A stretch of DNA of 64,000 nucleotides from Candidatus Pelagibacter communis (GTDB lineage: Bacteria > Pseudomonadota > Alphaproteobacteria > Pelagibacterales > Pelagibacteraceae). Below the pieces are notes generated by a model. That model was not told the origin of the DNA, did no database searches, and worked only from the letters and a program-made list of their open reading frames with translations. This document shows positions 53,977-63,612 of the stretch, in pieces (within the stretch, counting starts at the first letter, position 1; each line of letters begins with the position of its first letter). Location: contig NZ_CVST01000066.1 of assembly GCF_001180225.1 (NCBI RefSeq), positions 1 through 64,000 of the forward strand, written 5' to 3'. Position numbers and translations under genes: made by a program.

Positions 53977-54432
53977 ATGATCACAATAGAAGAATTTAAA
54001 AAAAAACAGTCAGAAAAATGTCGTTTGATAGGTTTAGATTTGGGCTCAAAAAGAATTGGTGTATCAATTTGTGACGAAAAGCAATTAATTGCTACCCCTT
54101 ATAAAACTATACATAAATCAAAAAATAATGAATTAATTGAAGAGTTAAAAAACATTATTCAAGAGAATGACATCAAGGCAATTATCATTGGTTATCCTTT
54201 AAATATGGATGGATCTTTAGGCTCTTCAGCACAGTCAGTCAATGATGTGTCTAAAAATATAGATAAAGAGTTAGATGTTGATGTGTGTCTTTGGGATGAA
54301 AGACTATCAACTGTTGGGGCTTTTAATTTATCAAGTCAACTAGATGTTAATGTATCTAAAAGAGAGAAGAATATAGATCAGAACGCAGCAGCTTTTATTC
54401 TTCAGGGAGCCATAGACTATCTAAATAATTAA
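53977..54432 (+). CDS. ruvX: Holliday junction resolvase-like protein RuvX (YqgF)
   Basis: A 151-residue RNase H-fold protein: CRLIGLDLGSKRIGVSICD (residues 16-34) with the first metal-binding Asp, IIGYPLNMDGSLG (about 71-83), and DERLST with a second acidic residue. The last motif, DQNAAAFILQGAIDYL, closes the active site. YqgF/RuvX enzymes are linked to 16S rRNA 5' end maturation and junction cleavage. It lies ahead of pyrB, as in several alphaproteobacteria. Confidence 0.93.
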   Translation: MITIEEFKKKQSEKCRLIGLDLGSKRIGVSICDEKQLIATPYKTIHKSKNNELIEELKNIIQENDIKAIIIGYPLNMDGSLGSSAQSVNDVSKNIDKELDVDVCLWDERLSTVGAFNLSSQLDVNVSKREKNIDQNAAAFILQGAIDYLNN

Positions 54433-54474
54433 TCCTTGCCATTCAATGGCTTTATAGTTATAGAGTTAATTTTA

Positions 54475-55413
54475 ATGGCAAAAAACATCAAAGCTATTAA
54501 AATTTCTCAAAAACATTTGTTAGGTATCCAAGATCTATCAGTTAGTGATATTAACAACATCTTAGATGAATCTGAAACTTTCATTAAATTAAATCAGAGT
54601 AAGAACAAGAAAATTGACGTTCTTAGAGGCAAAACTCAAATTAATCTATTTTTTGAACCATCAACAAGAACTCAAAGTTCATTTGAGTTAGCTGGAAAAA
54701 GACTTGGTGCTGATGTGATGTCAATGAATATGAATAATTCAGCAATTAAAAAAGGTGAAACTTTAATTGATACAGCAATGACACTAAATGCGATGCATCC
54801 TGACATTATTGTAATAAGGCATCAAGATTCTGGAGCATGCAATTTATTATCTCAGAAAGTAAATTGTGTAGTATTAAATGCTGGTGATGGCAGACGTGAA
54901 CACCCTACTCAAGCATTACTGGATGCTTTAACAATAAGAAATAGAAAGAAAAAAATTGAAGGATTAAAAATTGCTATATGTGGAGATATTCTTCATTCCA
55001 GAGTAGCAAGATCAAATATTTACTTATTAACAATGCTTGGTGCTGAAGTAAATATTGTTGCCCCAACAAATTTGATGCCAAAAGAAATTGAAAAATTTGG
55101 TGTTAATACTTTTACCGATATGAAAAAAGGATTGAAAGATTGTGACATTGTAATGATGCTAAGATTGCAAAATGAGAGAATGACAAGTTCTTATTTGTCA
55201 TCAAATAGAGAGTATTATGAATATTACGGTTTAACACCTGATAAATTAGATCATGCTAAATCTGATGCACTAATAATGCATCCTGGCCCAATGAATAGAG
55301 GTATCGAAATAGATACTAGATTGGCAGACGATATAAATAAAAGTGTAATCAAAGAGCAAGTTGAACTTGGAGTTGCTGTAAGGATGGCCTGTTTAAAAAT
55401 ATTTTGTGAATAA
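54475..55413 (+). CDS. pyrB: Aspartate carbamoyltransferase, catalytic chain
   Basis: The open frame could start at a TTG at 54436, but the ATG at 54475 ([20 protein letters not shown]) is the family-like start and gives 312 residues. Carbamoyl-phosphate site [20 protein letters not shown] is intact, as are [20 protein letters not shown] and the C-terminal [12 protein letters not shown]. It joins aspartate and carbamoyl phosphate in pyrimidine synthesis. No regulatory chain (pyrI) is nearby. It abuts the pyrC-like gene without a spacer, which suits a PyrB-PyrC' complex. Confidence 0.95.
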   Translation: MAKNIKAIKISQKHLLGIQDLSVSDINNILDESETFIKLNQSKNKKIDVLRGKTQINLFFEPSTRTQSSFELAGKRLGADVMSMNMNNSAIKKGETLIDTAMTLNAMHPDIIVIRHQDSGACNLLSQKVNCVVLNAGDGRREHPTQALLDALTIRNRKKKIEGLKIAICGDILHSRVARSNIYLLTMLGAEVNIVAPTNLMPKEIEKFGVNTFTDMKKGLKDCDIVMMLRLQNERMTSSYLSSNREYYEYYGLTPDKLDHAKSDALIMHPGPMNRGIEIDTRLADDINKSVIKEQVELGVAVRMACLKIFCE

Positions 55414-56700
55414 ATGAAAAAACAATATTTTATTAACGCAAATATAATTGATCCTCAAAATTCAATTAATGAAAATGGAGGACTTATTGTTGGAGAAGAA
55501 GGTAAAATTGAAGCAATAGGGAAAAAAGTAAATACAAATAATTTACCGTCCAGAGAAAAACCAATTGATTTAAAAGGAAAATATATATTCCCTGGTTTAG
55601 TCGATATGAGAGTTTTTGTTGGAGAACCTGGGTATGAGTATAAAGAAAATTTTAAAACTTTAAGTAATGCAGCTCTATCTGGAGGAGTAACATCTGTAGT
55701 GACAATGCCCAACACAGATCCTGTAATTGATAATGTTTCAATAGTAGATTTTTTAAAACGAAGAGGACGAGATAAATCTAAGATTAATATATTTCCATGC
55801 GCATCTCTTACGCAAAATGTAGAGGGAACAAATATGACAGAATTTGGATTGTTAGCTAGTAAAGGGATTGTAGCTTTTACAGATGGTGTAAAGACAATTC
55901 AAAATACTAGATTAATGTCAAGAATAATGAATTCAGCAAAGGATTTAGGATGTCTAATAATGCAACATGCTGAGGATTATGAATTAGCAAAAAACGGTAT
56001 GATAAATTCAGGTATAATCGCTACAAAACTTGGATTATCAAGTATACCAGATGTGGCTGAGAGAATAATTATTGAGAGAGATTTAACATTGTTAGAAAAA
56101 GTAAAGTGTCGATATCACATATCTCAACTATCATCAGGCAAATCAGTAGAAATCATTAAACAAAGGAAAAATGATATTAAATTTTCTTGTGGAGTTTCAA
56201 TAAATAACCTTTCCTTAAATGAAAATGATATTGGAGATTTTAAAACATTTTTAAAATTATCTCCGCCATTGAGAAAAGAAGAAGATAGATTGGCTTTAGT
56301 CCAAGGATTAAAAGATAGAACAATTGATGTCATTGTTTCAGATCATAAACCTGAAGATGAAGAATCAAAACGATTGACATTTTCGCAAGCAGCAACAGGT
56401 GCTTCTGGTATTGAAACTTTATTGTCTTTAAGTTTGGAACTATTTCATAATGGATCTGTAAAACTTGAAACAATAATCCAAGCACTAACATCTAATCCAG
56501 CTAAAATTTTAAATATCAATAAAGGAAATCTTTCAATTGGTAATGATGCTGACTTTTGTATAGTTGATATAAATAAACCTTGGATTGTAAAAAAAGAAAA
56601 TTTAATTTCTAAATCTAAAAATACGTCTATTGAGGACAAAAAACTTCAAGGAAAAGTAACCAATACATTTGTAAAAGGTAAAGAATTATTTAAGATATAA
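55414..56700 (+). CDS. pyrC': Dihydroorotase-like protein without HxH (probable non-catalytic PyrC')
   Basis: A 428-residue amidohydrolase of the class I dihydroorotase branch. The metal motif that should read DxHxHxREPG is D64-MRVFVGEPG: both zinc-binding His are replaced, by R66 and F68, and the following Arg by Gly. Most of the barrel is kept (VVTMPNTDPVID, FKTFLKLSPPLR, VSDHKPED). This is the pattern of pseudo-dihydroorotases that stabilise PyrB, as known in pseudomonads and alphaproteobacteria. It directly follows pyrB. An active dihydroorotase should then exist outside the window. Confidence 0.88.
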   Translation: MKKQYFINANIIDPQNSINENGGLIVGEEGKIEAIGKKVNTNNLPSREKPIDLKGKYIFPGLVDMRVFVGEPGYEYKENFKTLSNAALSGGVTSVVTMPNTDPVIDNVSIVDFLKRRGRDKSKINIFPCASLTQNVEGTNMTEFGLLASKGIVAFTDGVKTIQNTRLMSRIMNSAKDLGCLIMQHAEDYELAKNGMINSGIIATKLGLSSIPDVAERIIIERDLTLLEKVKCRYHISQLSSGKSVEIIKQRKNDIKFSCGVSINNLSLNENDIGDFKTFLKLSPPLRKEEDRLALVQGLKDRTIDVIVSDHKPEDEESKRLTFSQAATGASGIETLLSLSLELFHNGSVKLETIIQALTSNPAKILNINKGNLSIGNDADFCIVDINKPWIVKKENLISKSKNTSIEDKKLQGKVTNTFVKGKELFKI

Positions 56701-56702
56701 AA

Positions 56703-57281
56703 ATGGAATTATTAACAATAGGTATTATCTCATACCTAATGGGTTCTATCCCTTTTGGGTTAATATTGACTAAAATTTTTTTAAAAAAAGATATCCGAGA
56801 TATTGGATCAGGCAACATTGGTGCAACAAACGCTCTAAGAACAGGAAATAAATTTATTGGTTATTCAACTTTAATACTTGATATAGTTAAAGCAGTTATT
56901 CCAGTTTTATATGTAAAGGTAAATTTTCCTGATCTGATTTATGTATCAGCTTTATGTGCTTTTCTGGGTCATGTTTTTCCAGTTTGGTTAAAGTTTAAAG
57001 GTGGTAAGGGAGTAGCAACTTATGTTGGTATATTATGCAGTATGAATATAATGTTTGGAATAGTTTTTGGTATTTGTTGGCTTGTAACTTTTTTTATTTC
57101 TAAATTTTCATCATTAGCATCGCTGACAGGATCATTCTCAGTTCCTATTTATTTGTTACTTTTTGATTCAACAGAAAATGAATTTTTTTTTGGAATAATG
57201 TTTATTTTAATATTTTATACTCATAGAGAAAATATTAAACGACTGATAAACAAAGAGGAAAACAAGACTAAAATTTATTAA
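56703..57281 (+). CDS. plsY: Acyl-phosphate:glycerol-3-phosphate acyltransferase PlsY
   Basis: A 192-residue membrane protein with five helices. Family motifs are SYLMGSIPFGLILTK (residues 10-24), DIRDIGSGNIGATNALRTG (31-49), and HVFPVWLKFKGGKGVATYVG (about 90-109). It acylates glycerol-3-phosphate using acyl-phosphate from PlsX, whose gene is at 19740-20741. The dprA gene often found between plsY and topA in alphaproteobacteria is missing here; only 37 bases separate them. Confidence 0.96.
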   Translation: MELLTIGIISYLMGSIPFGLILTKIFLKKDIRDIGSGNIGATNALRTGNKFIGYSTLILDIVKAVIPVLYVKVNFPDLIYVSALCAFLGHVFPVWLKFKGGKGVATYVGILCSMNIMFGIVFGICWLVTFFISKFSSLASLTGSFSVPIYLLLFDSTENEFFFGIMFILIFYTHRENIKRLINKEENKTKIY

Positions 57282-57318
57282 TTTGACTATCAAAGACTTT
57301 TAAGTAGTTTGTTAGATT

Positions 57319-59904
57319 ATGAATCTAGTCATAGTTGAAAGTCCCGCAAAAGCTAAAACCATCAACAAATATCTTGGCGATGATTATACTGTTTTAGCAA
57401 GTTATGGACATATAAGAGATTTACCATCAAAAAATGGATCGGTTGATCCTGATCATGATTTTAAAATGGAATGGGAAGTTGATAGTTTTTCAAAAAAATA
57501 TTTAAAAGAAATAACCGATGTTGCAAAAGAATCATCAAAAATAATACTTGCTACTGACCCTGACCGTGAAGGTGAAGCTATAGCTTGGCATGTTAAAGAA
57601 TATCTTAATGAAAAAAAACTTTTAAAAGATAAAGAAATTGAAAGAGTTGTTTTTAATGAGATAACCAAAAAAGCTGTAATTCATGGTATTGAAAATCCAA
57701 GACAAATCGAACCTTTGTTGGTGGATGCATATATGGCAAGAAGAGCTCTTGATTACTTAGTTGGTTTTAACATTTCCCCAATACTTTGGACAAAGCTACC
57801 TGGGTCAAAATCAGCTGGTAGAGTTCAGTCTGTAGCTTTAAAATTAATTACTGAAAGAGAACATGAAATAGAATTATTTAATCCAGAAGAATTTTGGACA
57901 CTTACTCTTAAATTTGGAGATGATAATAAAAACACTATTACTGCAAGCATCTCACAATTAAATGGTAACAAAGTAGAAAAATTTACTTTTAGAGACAAGA
58001 ATAGCATTGAAAAAGCAATAAAAGAAATAAAAGAGAAAAAATTTCAAATAACAGATATTTCATCAAAAGTTGTAAAAAGAAACCCCTCTGGTCCATTTAC
58101 AACCTCAACATTACAACAAGTTGCATCTAGTAGATTAGGTTTTGGAGCTTCAAGAACAATGCAAATTGCACAAAAATTATATCAAGGTGTTGAGATTGAT
58201 GGAGATACTGTTGGATTGATTACTTATATGAGAACTGATGGAACTAACTTATCAGCTGATGCAGTAAAAGATTTTAGAAATTTTATTAAAATTGAGTATG
58301 GTAATGAATATTTGCCTGAATCTGCAAATAATTATTCTGGTAAAAAAGCTAAGAACGCACAAGAAGCCCATGAAGCTATTAGGCCAACAGATATAAATAG
58401 AACACCAGACACTTTAAAAAAATATTTAAGCAATGATCAACAAAAACTATACAATTTAATTTGGTCCAGAGCTTTGTCCTCACAAATGGAAGTTGCCCAA
58501 TTTGACAGAAACACCATAACAATAGAGTCAGAAGATAATCAGACAATATGTAAGGCAAGTGGCTCTGTACTTAAATTTGATGGTTTTTTAAAAGTTTACT
58601 CAAATACAAGTAAAGATGATGATGAAGAAATTTTACCAGAAATGTCTAAAGGGCTAATTAATATTGAAGCATTAATGGATGAACAACATTTTACACAGCC
58701 ACCTCCAAGATACTCTGAAGCAAGCTTAGTCAAAAAATTAGAGGAATTGGGAATTGGTAGACCTTCTACTTATGCAAGTATAATTTCCACAATAGCTAAT
58801 CGAGGTTATGCAGAAATAGTAAATAAAAGGTTTTTTCCAACAGATCGTGGCAAACTTATCTCTGCCTTTTTAGAAAAATTGTTTTCTAAATATGTTGATT
58901 ATAACTTTACTGCAGGTTTGGAAGATCAATTAGATGAAATTACATCTGGCAAAGAAAGCTGGATAAAAGTTTTAGAGATGTTTTGGAAAGATTTTAATAA
59001 TAATGTTTCTGAAGTTAAAGAGAAAAGAACTAGAGAAGTGTTAGATCTTTTAAATGAAAGTCTAGGTGCTTTAATTTTTGATACCGATAAAGATGGAAAT
59101 ATTATTCGAAAATGCCAGCTATGTGATACGGGTTCACTAAGTCTTAAAAATAGTTTTAGAGGTGGAGCTTTTATTGGATGTTCAAATTATCCAGAGTGTA
59201 AATTCACTAGACCCTTGTCTAAAGCAAAAGCAGCAGCTCAATCACAGTTAGCAGAGCCTAAATTTTTAGGAAAACATGAAAATGGTAATGATATATATTT
59301 GAAAAATGGAAGATTTGGCCCCTATCTGCAATATGAAAAACTTAAGGAAGAGGAATTAGAGGAGACAAAAACTAAAAAAAAGAAAAAAACTAAAAAATCT
59401 AAACCGGATGTAAATGAATTAATTAAAAATGTTTCTATACCAAAAGGTTTAGAGTTAGAAAGTATAGACTTAGAAAAAGCTCAGTTTTTATGTTCTCTAC
59501 CAAAATCAATTGGGGTTAATCCTGATAATCAAAAAGAAATCATTTTAAATACCGGAAGATTTGGTCCTTATTTAAAATGTGAAAATAAATCTGCTAGAAT
59601 AGAGAATATTGATGAAATTTTCTCTATAGGATTAAATCGTGCAATTACTCTTATTGCTGAAGCGAAACCAGGAAGAATGTCTTCTTCAATTATTAAGGAT
59701 TTAGGAGAACACCCAGAAGATAAAAAACCAGTTAGAGTTATGAAGGGACAATATGGTCCTTATATTAAATATAAATCTTTAAATGCAACAATACCTGAAG
59801 AAAAAGATCCAACAGAGCTTACAATGGAAGAAGCTTTAATCTTAATTGAAAAAAGAAGAGAATACGACAAAAACAAAAAAGGCAAAAATAAAAAGAAAAA
59901 ATGA
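57319..59904 (+). CDS. topA: DNA topoisomerase I
   Basis: An 861-residue type IA topoisomerase. The TOPRIM domain has VESPAKAKTI (6-15) and DPDREGEA (80-87), and the catalytic Tyr is Y303 in GLITYMRTDG. A zinc ribbon with CQLCDTGS and GCSNYPEC starts near residue 598. After it lie three C-terminal repeats sharing the motif G-x-[YF]-GPY (GRFGPYLQYEK, GRFGPYLKCE, GQYGPYIKYKS), with a Lys-rich linker (KTKKKKKTKKSK) between the first and second. It relaxes negative supercoils. It overlaps the next small gene by four bases. Confidence 0.96.
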   Translation: MNLVIVESPAKAKTINKYLGDDYTVLASYGHIRDLPSKNGSVDPDHDFKMEWEVDSFSKKYLKEITDVAKESSKIILATDPDREGEAIAWHVKEYLNEKKLLKDKEIERVVFNEITKKAVIHGIENPRQIEPLLVDAYMARRALDYLVGFNISPILWTKLPGSKSAGRVQSVALKLITEREHEIELFNPEEFWTLTLKFGDDNKNTITASISQLNGNKVEKFTFRDKNSIEKAIKEIKEKKFQITDISSKVVKRNPSGPFTTSTLQQVASSRLGFGASRTMQIAQKLYQGVEIDGDTVGLITYMRTDGTNLSADAVKDFRNFIKIEYGNEYLPESANNYSGKKAKNAQEAHEAIRPTDINRTPDTLKKYLSNDQQKLYNLIWSRALSSQMEVAQFDRNTITIESEDNQTICKASGSVLKFDGFLKVYSNTSKDDDEEILPEMSKGLINIEALMDEQHFTQPPPRYSEASLVKKLEELGIGRPSTYASIISTIANRGYAEIVNKRFFPTDRGKLISAFLEKLFSKYVDYNFTAGLEDQLDEITSGKESWIKVLEMFWKDFNNNVSEVKEKRTREVLDLLNESLGALIFDTDKDGNIIRKCQLCDTGSLSLKNSFRGGAFIGCSNYPECKFTRPLSKAKAAAQSQLAEPKFLGKHENGNDIYLKNGRFGPYLQYEKLKEEELEETKTKKKKKTKKSKPDVNELIKNVSIPKGLELESIDLEKAQFLCSLPKSIGVNPDNQKEIILNTGRFGPYLKCENKSARIENIDEIFSIGLNRAITLIAEAKPGRMSSSIIKDLGEHPEDKKPVRVMKGQYGPYIKYKSLNATIPEEKDPTELTMEEALILIEKRREYDKNKKGKNKKKK

Positions 59905-60188
59905 AAAAATTATTTATTATTTTCATTGTTTTTTATTTCAAAAGTACCTTTTCATTTGCAGAAGAAAATAAATGTAATGAATTTAAAAAATTATCAAAAG
60001 AGTACATAGAATGTAATGCAAAAAAATTAAAAGAAGTGAGTTCAAAAAAAGCTAAAGAATTAAAGGATGGAACATCAAAAAAAACTCAAGAAATAAAAGA
60101 AGGGACATCTAAAAAAGCCAAAGAACTGAAAGAAAATCTTGTAGAAATTGGAGATAAAGTTAAAAATAAGATTAAAAAAAAAGAATAG
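59901..60188 (+). CDS. Small exported protein with 11-residue repeats
   Basis: A 95-residue protein. A signal peptide (LFIIFIVFYFKSTFSFAEE, residues 3-21) is followed by two Cys (in NKCNEF and IECNAK, about 13 apart). Then come three near-identical 11-residue units: SKKAKELKDGT, SKKTQEIKEGT and SKKAKELKENL. An 11-residue period of charged residues with regularly placed hydrophobics predicts an amphipathic right-handed helix, as in LEA and apolipoprotein-like proteins. I do not recognise the family. It overlaps topA by four bases and precedes ridA by three. Confidence 0.65.
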   Translation: MKKLFIIFIVFYFKSTFSFAEENKCNEFKKLSKEYIECNAKKLKEVSSKKAKELKDGTSKKTQEIKEGTSKKAKELKENLVEIGDKVKNKIKKKE

Positions 60189-60191
60189 TTA

Positions 60192-60653
60192 ATGAATTTT
60201 GATAAAAAAATAGAAGAATTAAAAATAGAACTTCCAGAGGCGAAGCCTCCTGTTGGATCTTATGTAGCAACAAAAAAATCTGGAAATTTACTTTTTATTT
60301 CTGGTCAAATTTCGATTAATGAAAATGGAGAATTAATTAAGGGAAAAGTTGGAAAAGATTTAACCACAGAACAAGGTTATGAAGCTGCAAAAAGATGTGG
60401 ATTAAGTTTAGTTGCTCAAGCAAAAGCTGCTTGTGATGGAGATTTGTCTAAAATAAAATCATGCATCAAATTAACTGGATTTGTTAATTCAACAAATGAC
60501 TTTACTGAACAGCCGAAAGTAATTAATGGAGCTTCAGATTTAATTGCATCAATATTTGGAGATGCTGGCATGCACACAAGAGCTGCAGTAAGTACCAATA
60601 GTCTACCACTTGGTGTTTCTGTAGAAGTTGATGCTATATTTGAATTAAACTAA
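60192..60653 (+). CDS. RidA family protein (YjgF/UK114)
   Basis: A 153-residue RidA-fold protein, larger than the classic 130-residue RidA. Its IRVEVD-like end reads STNSLPLGVSVEVDAIFEL and the N-terminal core has YVATKKSGNLLFISGQI (residues about 24-40). The conserved Arg of reactive enamine deaminases appears to be in HTRAAVST. This longer type belongs to a sub-branch of unknown substrate. RidA itself protects PLP enzymes such as metY-type and SHMT from aminoacrylate. It converges on ugd, whose stop lies one base further. Confidence 0.86.
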   Translation: MNFDKKIEELKIELPEAKPPVGSYVATKKSGNLLFISGQISINENGELIKGKVGKDLTTEQGYEAAKRCGLSLVAQAKAACDGDLSKIKSCIKLTGFVNSTNDFTEQPKVINGASDLIASIFGDAGMHTRAAVSTNSLPLGVSVEVDAIFELN

Positions 60654-60654
60654 A

Positions 60655-61950
60655 CTATCTTCCAATACCAAAATATTTTATACCCAGTTTCTCTATTTTA
60701 GTTGGTGAGAATATATTTCTCATATCGTAAATAATAAGTTTTTTATTCTTAGAAAGTTTTCTAAAATTAATTGATTTAAAGTCATTCCATTCTGTATGAA
60801 TAATTATAACGTCTGAACCAGAAATACAGTTTTGTATTGAATTAGCATATTCTACATTTTTTACATTGTTAAATTCTTTTTTGGAACCAGTGGGATCATA
60901 ATATTTAATCTTTGCTCCCCTTTTGGATAGATAAGGAATTATTTTTAAACTTGAGGAGTCTCTCATATCATCAGTGTTTGCTTTAAATGTGACTCCCAAA
61001 AATGAAACTTTTTTATTATTAAATTTTTTAATTATTGAATGAAGCCTTTTAAGTAATAAATCTGATCTATTCTGATTAGATTTAATAACACTTTTAATTA
61101 CAGATAAATTAGATTTAAATTTATCAGCTGTAGATACAATAGCTTTAGTATCTTTTGGAAAACAAGAGCCTCCATATGCAGGACCAGCTCTTAAAAATCT
61201 ACTTCCTATTCTGTTATCAAGTCCAATTCCTATGGATATATCTTCAACATCGATACCAGTTTTTTCGCATAAATTAGCAATTTCATTTATAAATGTAATT
61301 TTAGTTGCTAAAAAAGCATTAGAAGCATATTTAATTAACTCAGCAGCTCGTCTATTTGTAGAAACATATTTCGCACCTTTTGAAATTAATGGAGAATATA
61401 AATTTCTAAGTATTTTTTTTGATTTTTCTTCGTTTGAACCAACAACTACTCTATCAGGATAAATAAAATCTCTAATTGCCTCACCTTCTCTCAAAAATTC
61501 AGGATTAGATACTACTGAAAACAACCTTTTATTTACTTTTTTTGAAATAATCTTTTCTAGATCATCACCTGTAGTAACAGGAACAGTAGATTTTGTTATT
61601 ATTATTTTAAATTTATTAATTGATTTAGATATTTCTTTTCCAACTGAATAAACTTGAGAAAGGTCAGCACTGTTACTATTTTTTTTAGTTGGTGTTCCTA
61701 CGCATATAAAAATTATGTCAGATTTTCTTACAGATTCTTTTAAATTTGTTGAAAAATTTAATCTATTATTTTTTATATTTTTTTTGACTAATTCCTCTAA
61801 ACCTGGCTCGTAGATAGGTATTTTACCATTCTTTAAATTATTAATTTTATTATTATCTTTATCTACACAAATAACATCATTGCCTAAGTCTGAAAAACAG
61901 ACACCACTTACCAAACCAACATAACCAGTTCCTATCATGCAAAGCTTCAT
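60655..61950 (-). CDS. ugd: UDP-glucose 6-dehydrogenase
   Basis: A 431-residue dehydrogenase: GTGYVGLVSGVCFSDLG (residues 7-23) binds NAD, STVPVTTGDD follows, and C263 in GGSCFPKDTKA is the catalytic thiol. FLGVTFKANTDDMRDS (about 321-336) is the C-terminal family signature. It oxidises UDP-glucose twice to UDP-glucuronate, a building block of acidic polysaccharides. It overlaps galU by four bases; together they supply sugars that the island at 1755-9257 could use, though they are about 51 kb away. Confidence 0.95.
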   Translation of the reverse strand: MKLCMIGTGYVGLVSGVCFSDLGNDVICVDKDNNKINNLKNGKIPIYEPGLEELVKKNIKNNRLNFSTNLKESVRKSDIIFICVGTPTKKNSNSADLSQVYSVGKEISKSINKFKIIITKSTVPVTTGDDLEKIISKKVNKRLFSVVSNPEFLREGEAIRDFIYPDRVVVGSNEEKSKKILRNLYSPLISKGAKYVSTNRRAAELIKYASNAFLATKITFINEIANLCEKTGIDVEDISIGIGLDNRIGSRFLRAGPAYGGSCFPKDTKAIVSTADKFKSNLSVIKSVIKSNQNRSDLLLKRLHSIIKKFNNKKVSFLGVTFKANTDDMRDSSSLKIIPYLSKRGAKIKYYDPTGSKKEFNNVKNVEYANSIQNCISGSDVIIIHTEWNDFKSINFRKLSKNKKLIIYDMRNIFSPTKIEKLGIKYFGIGR

Positions 61951-62762
61951 AGTTTACCTATTTCTTTATTTGAATTAATAAATCCTTGCATTGTCCCACA
62001 GTCTAAATACTTTCCTAAAAAATTGTGAGCAATAAATTTTTCACCTTCTTTAATTAAAGTTTGAATTGCATCTGTTATATGTATTTCACCACCATTGCCA
62101 GGTTTCTGTTTAGCTAGTTTTTTAAATATAGTTTTAGGAAGAATGTACCTTCCTATCACAGCTTTATTTGAAGGAGCTTTTTTAACATCAGGTTTTTCTA
62201 CCACACCATTAATTAAATAATCATTTTTTGAAATTTTTTTATTTAAACTATAGATACCCCATCTTGAAACTGTTTTGGAATTAACCTTCATGCTAGCCAT
62301 CACAGATGCTTTATTTTTATGATGAACTTTAATCATATCTTTAGAACAGTTTTTTTTTATTATTAAATCATCTGGCAATAACATTAAAAAATATTTATCC
62401 TTTATATATTTTCTTGTTTTAAATACAGCATCACCTGTTCCTTTAGGTGTATTTTGATATACAAACTTTATTAATTTTTTATATTTTAATATTTTTTTAT
62501 ATTCAGCAATTATTCTAGAGTCTTTTTTCTTTTTTATAATTTTATTATAAAAATCGTCACTGTAGAAATAATTTTTAATCATCTTTTTTTTATTTGATAT
62601 GATAAAAACAATTTCTTTAATCCCAGCTTCAATGCACTCATCTAAAATATATTCAATTCCAGGCTTTCCATTTATTGGAAGAAGTTCTTTTGCAAAAACA
62701 CTTGTTAAAGGCAAAAGCCTAGTTCCTTGACCTGCTAGAGGAATAATTGCTTGTTTAATCAT
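61947..62762 (-). CDS. galU: UTP-glucose-1-phosphate uridylyltransferase
   Basis: A 271-residue nucleotidyltransferase. The substrate loop is IPLAGQGTRLLPLTS (residues 7-21) followed by KELLPINGKP; the TSVFAKE form differs slightly from the usual TKxxPKE. GTGDAVFKTRKYI, LLPDDLII and GEIHITDAIQTL are the other sugar-nucleotide motifs. It makes UDP-glucose for ugd and glycan synthesis. Its start is divergent from panC. Confidence 0.94.
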   Translation of the reverse strand: MIKQAIIPLAGQGTRLLPLTSVFAKELLPINGKPGIEYILDECIEAGIKEIVFIISNKKKMIKNYFYSDDFYNKIIKKKKDSRIIAEYKKILKYKKLIKFVYQNTPKGTGDAVFKTRKYIKDKYFLMLLPDDLIIKKNCSKDMIKVHHKNKASVMASMKVNSKTVSRWGIYSLNKKISKNDYLINGVVEKPDVKKAPSNKAVIGRYILPKTIFKKLAKQKPGNGGEIHITDAIQTLIKEGEKFIAHNFLGKYLDCGTMQGFINSNKEIGKL

Positions 62763-62796
62763 ATAAATGTTTTACTTATCTAGAATTTTAATACAA

Positions 62797-63612
62797 ATGA
62801 AAATTATATTAAATAATAATTCATTATTTAAATCTTTAAGGCCATTTAATGATATTGGTTTTGTTCCCACAATGGGAAGTATTCATGAAGGTCATTTATC
62901 ACTTATTGATAGATCAAATCGAACTTGCAAAAAGACAATAGTAAGTATTTTTGTTAACCCCAAACAATTTAATAACAAAAAAGATTTCAAGAATTATCCC
63001 ACAAATATTAAAGAGGATATCAAAATTTTAAAAAAAACTAAAAAGGTTGATTTCTTATACATCCCAAAATTCAAAGATATTTACAATAATAGTAAAAAAT
63101 CAAACATAAAAATTGGAAATAAAGATAAAATTTTATGCGCTAAATATAGAAAAGGCCATTTCGAAGGAGTACTAGATGTAATGGGAAGACTAACTAATTT
63201 GGTAAATCCAAAAAAAATATTTATGGGAAAAAAAGATTATCAACAATATTTCTTAATAAAAAATTATCTAAAAAATAAACATAAAACTTCTATTGTTCCA
63301 TGCAAAACTATTAGAAATAAAAACAAAATAGCTTTATCTTCCAGAAATAATCATTTGGATTTAAATGGTATTAAAAAAGCAAGTTTTCTAACCAAAAGTC
63401 TAATTAAATTAAAAAGAAATTTAGTGAAAAATAAAAAAATAAAACAAAATTTAAGAATTCAAATGAAATATTTTGAGAAATTTTTAAAAATTAAAATTGA
63501 ATACTTAGAATTAAGATCAATTAAAAATCTTAAAATATCTAATACTGTAAGAGATTCACGTTTATTTGTTGCTTATTATATTGATAACGTAAGATTGATT
63601 GATAATTTTTAG
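62797..63612 (+). CDS. panC: Pantothenate synthetase
   Basis: The open frame begins at an ATG at 62767, but the ATG at 62797 (KIILNNNSLFKSLRPFNDIGF) is the family-like start and gives 271 residues. The nucleotide-binding HxGH is in PTMGSIHEGHLSLI, FVNPKQFN is the pantoate site, and MGKKDYQQYF plus LSSRNNHL are later motifs. It joins pantoate and beta-alanine with ATP, on the way to coenzyme A. Its end overlaps mgtE (convergent) by four bases. No panB or panD is in the window. Confidence 0.93.
   Translation: MKIILNNNSLFKSLRPFNDIGFVPTMGSIHEGHLSLIDRSNRTCKKTIVSIFVNPKQFNNKKDFKNYPTNIKEDIKILKKTKKVDFLYIPKFKDIYNNSKKSNIKIGNKDKILCAKYRKGHFEGVLDVMGRLTNLVNPKKIFMGKKDYQQYFLIKNYLKNKHKTSIVPCKTIRNKNKIALSSRNNHLDLNGIKKASFLTKSLIKLKRNLVKNKKIKQNLRIQMKYFEKFLKIKIEYLELRSIKNLKISNTVRDSRLFVAYYIDNVRLIDNF

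Noticed and set aside
54436-54474. TTG start extending pyrB by 13 residues
   Set aside because: The extension is hydrophobic and not family-like; the ATG at 54475 gives the normal PyrB start.
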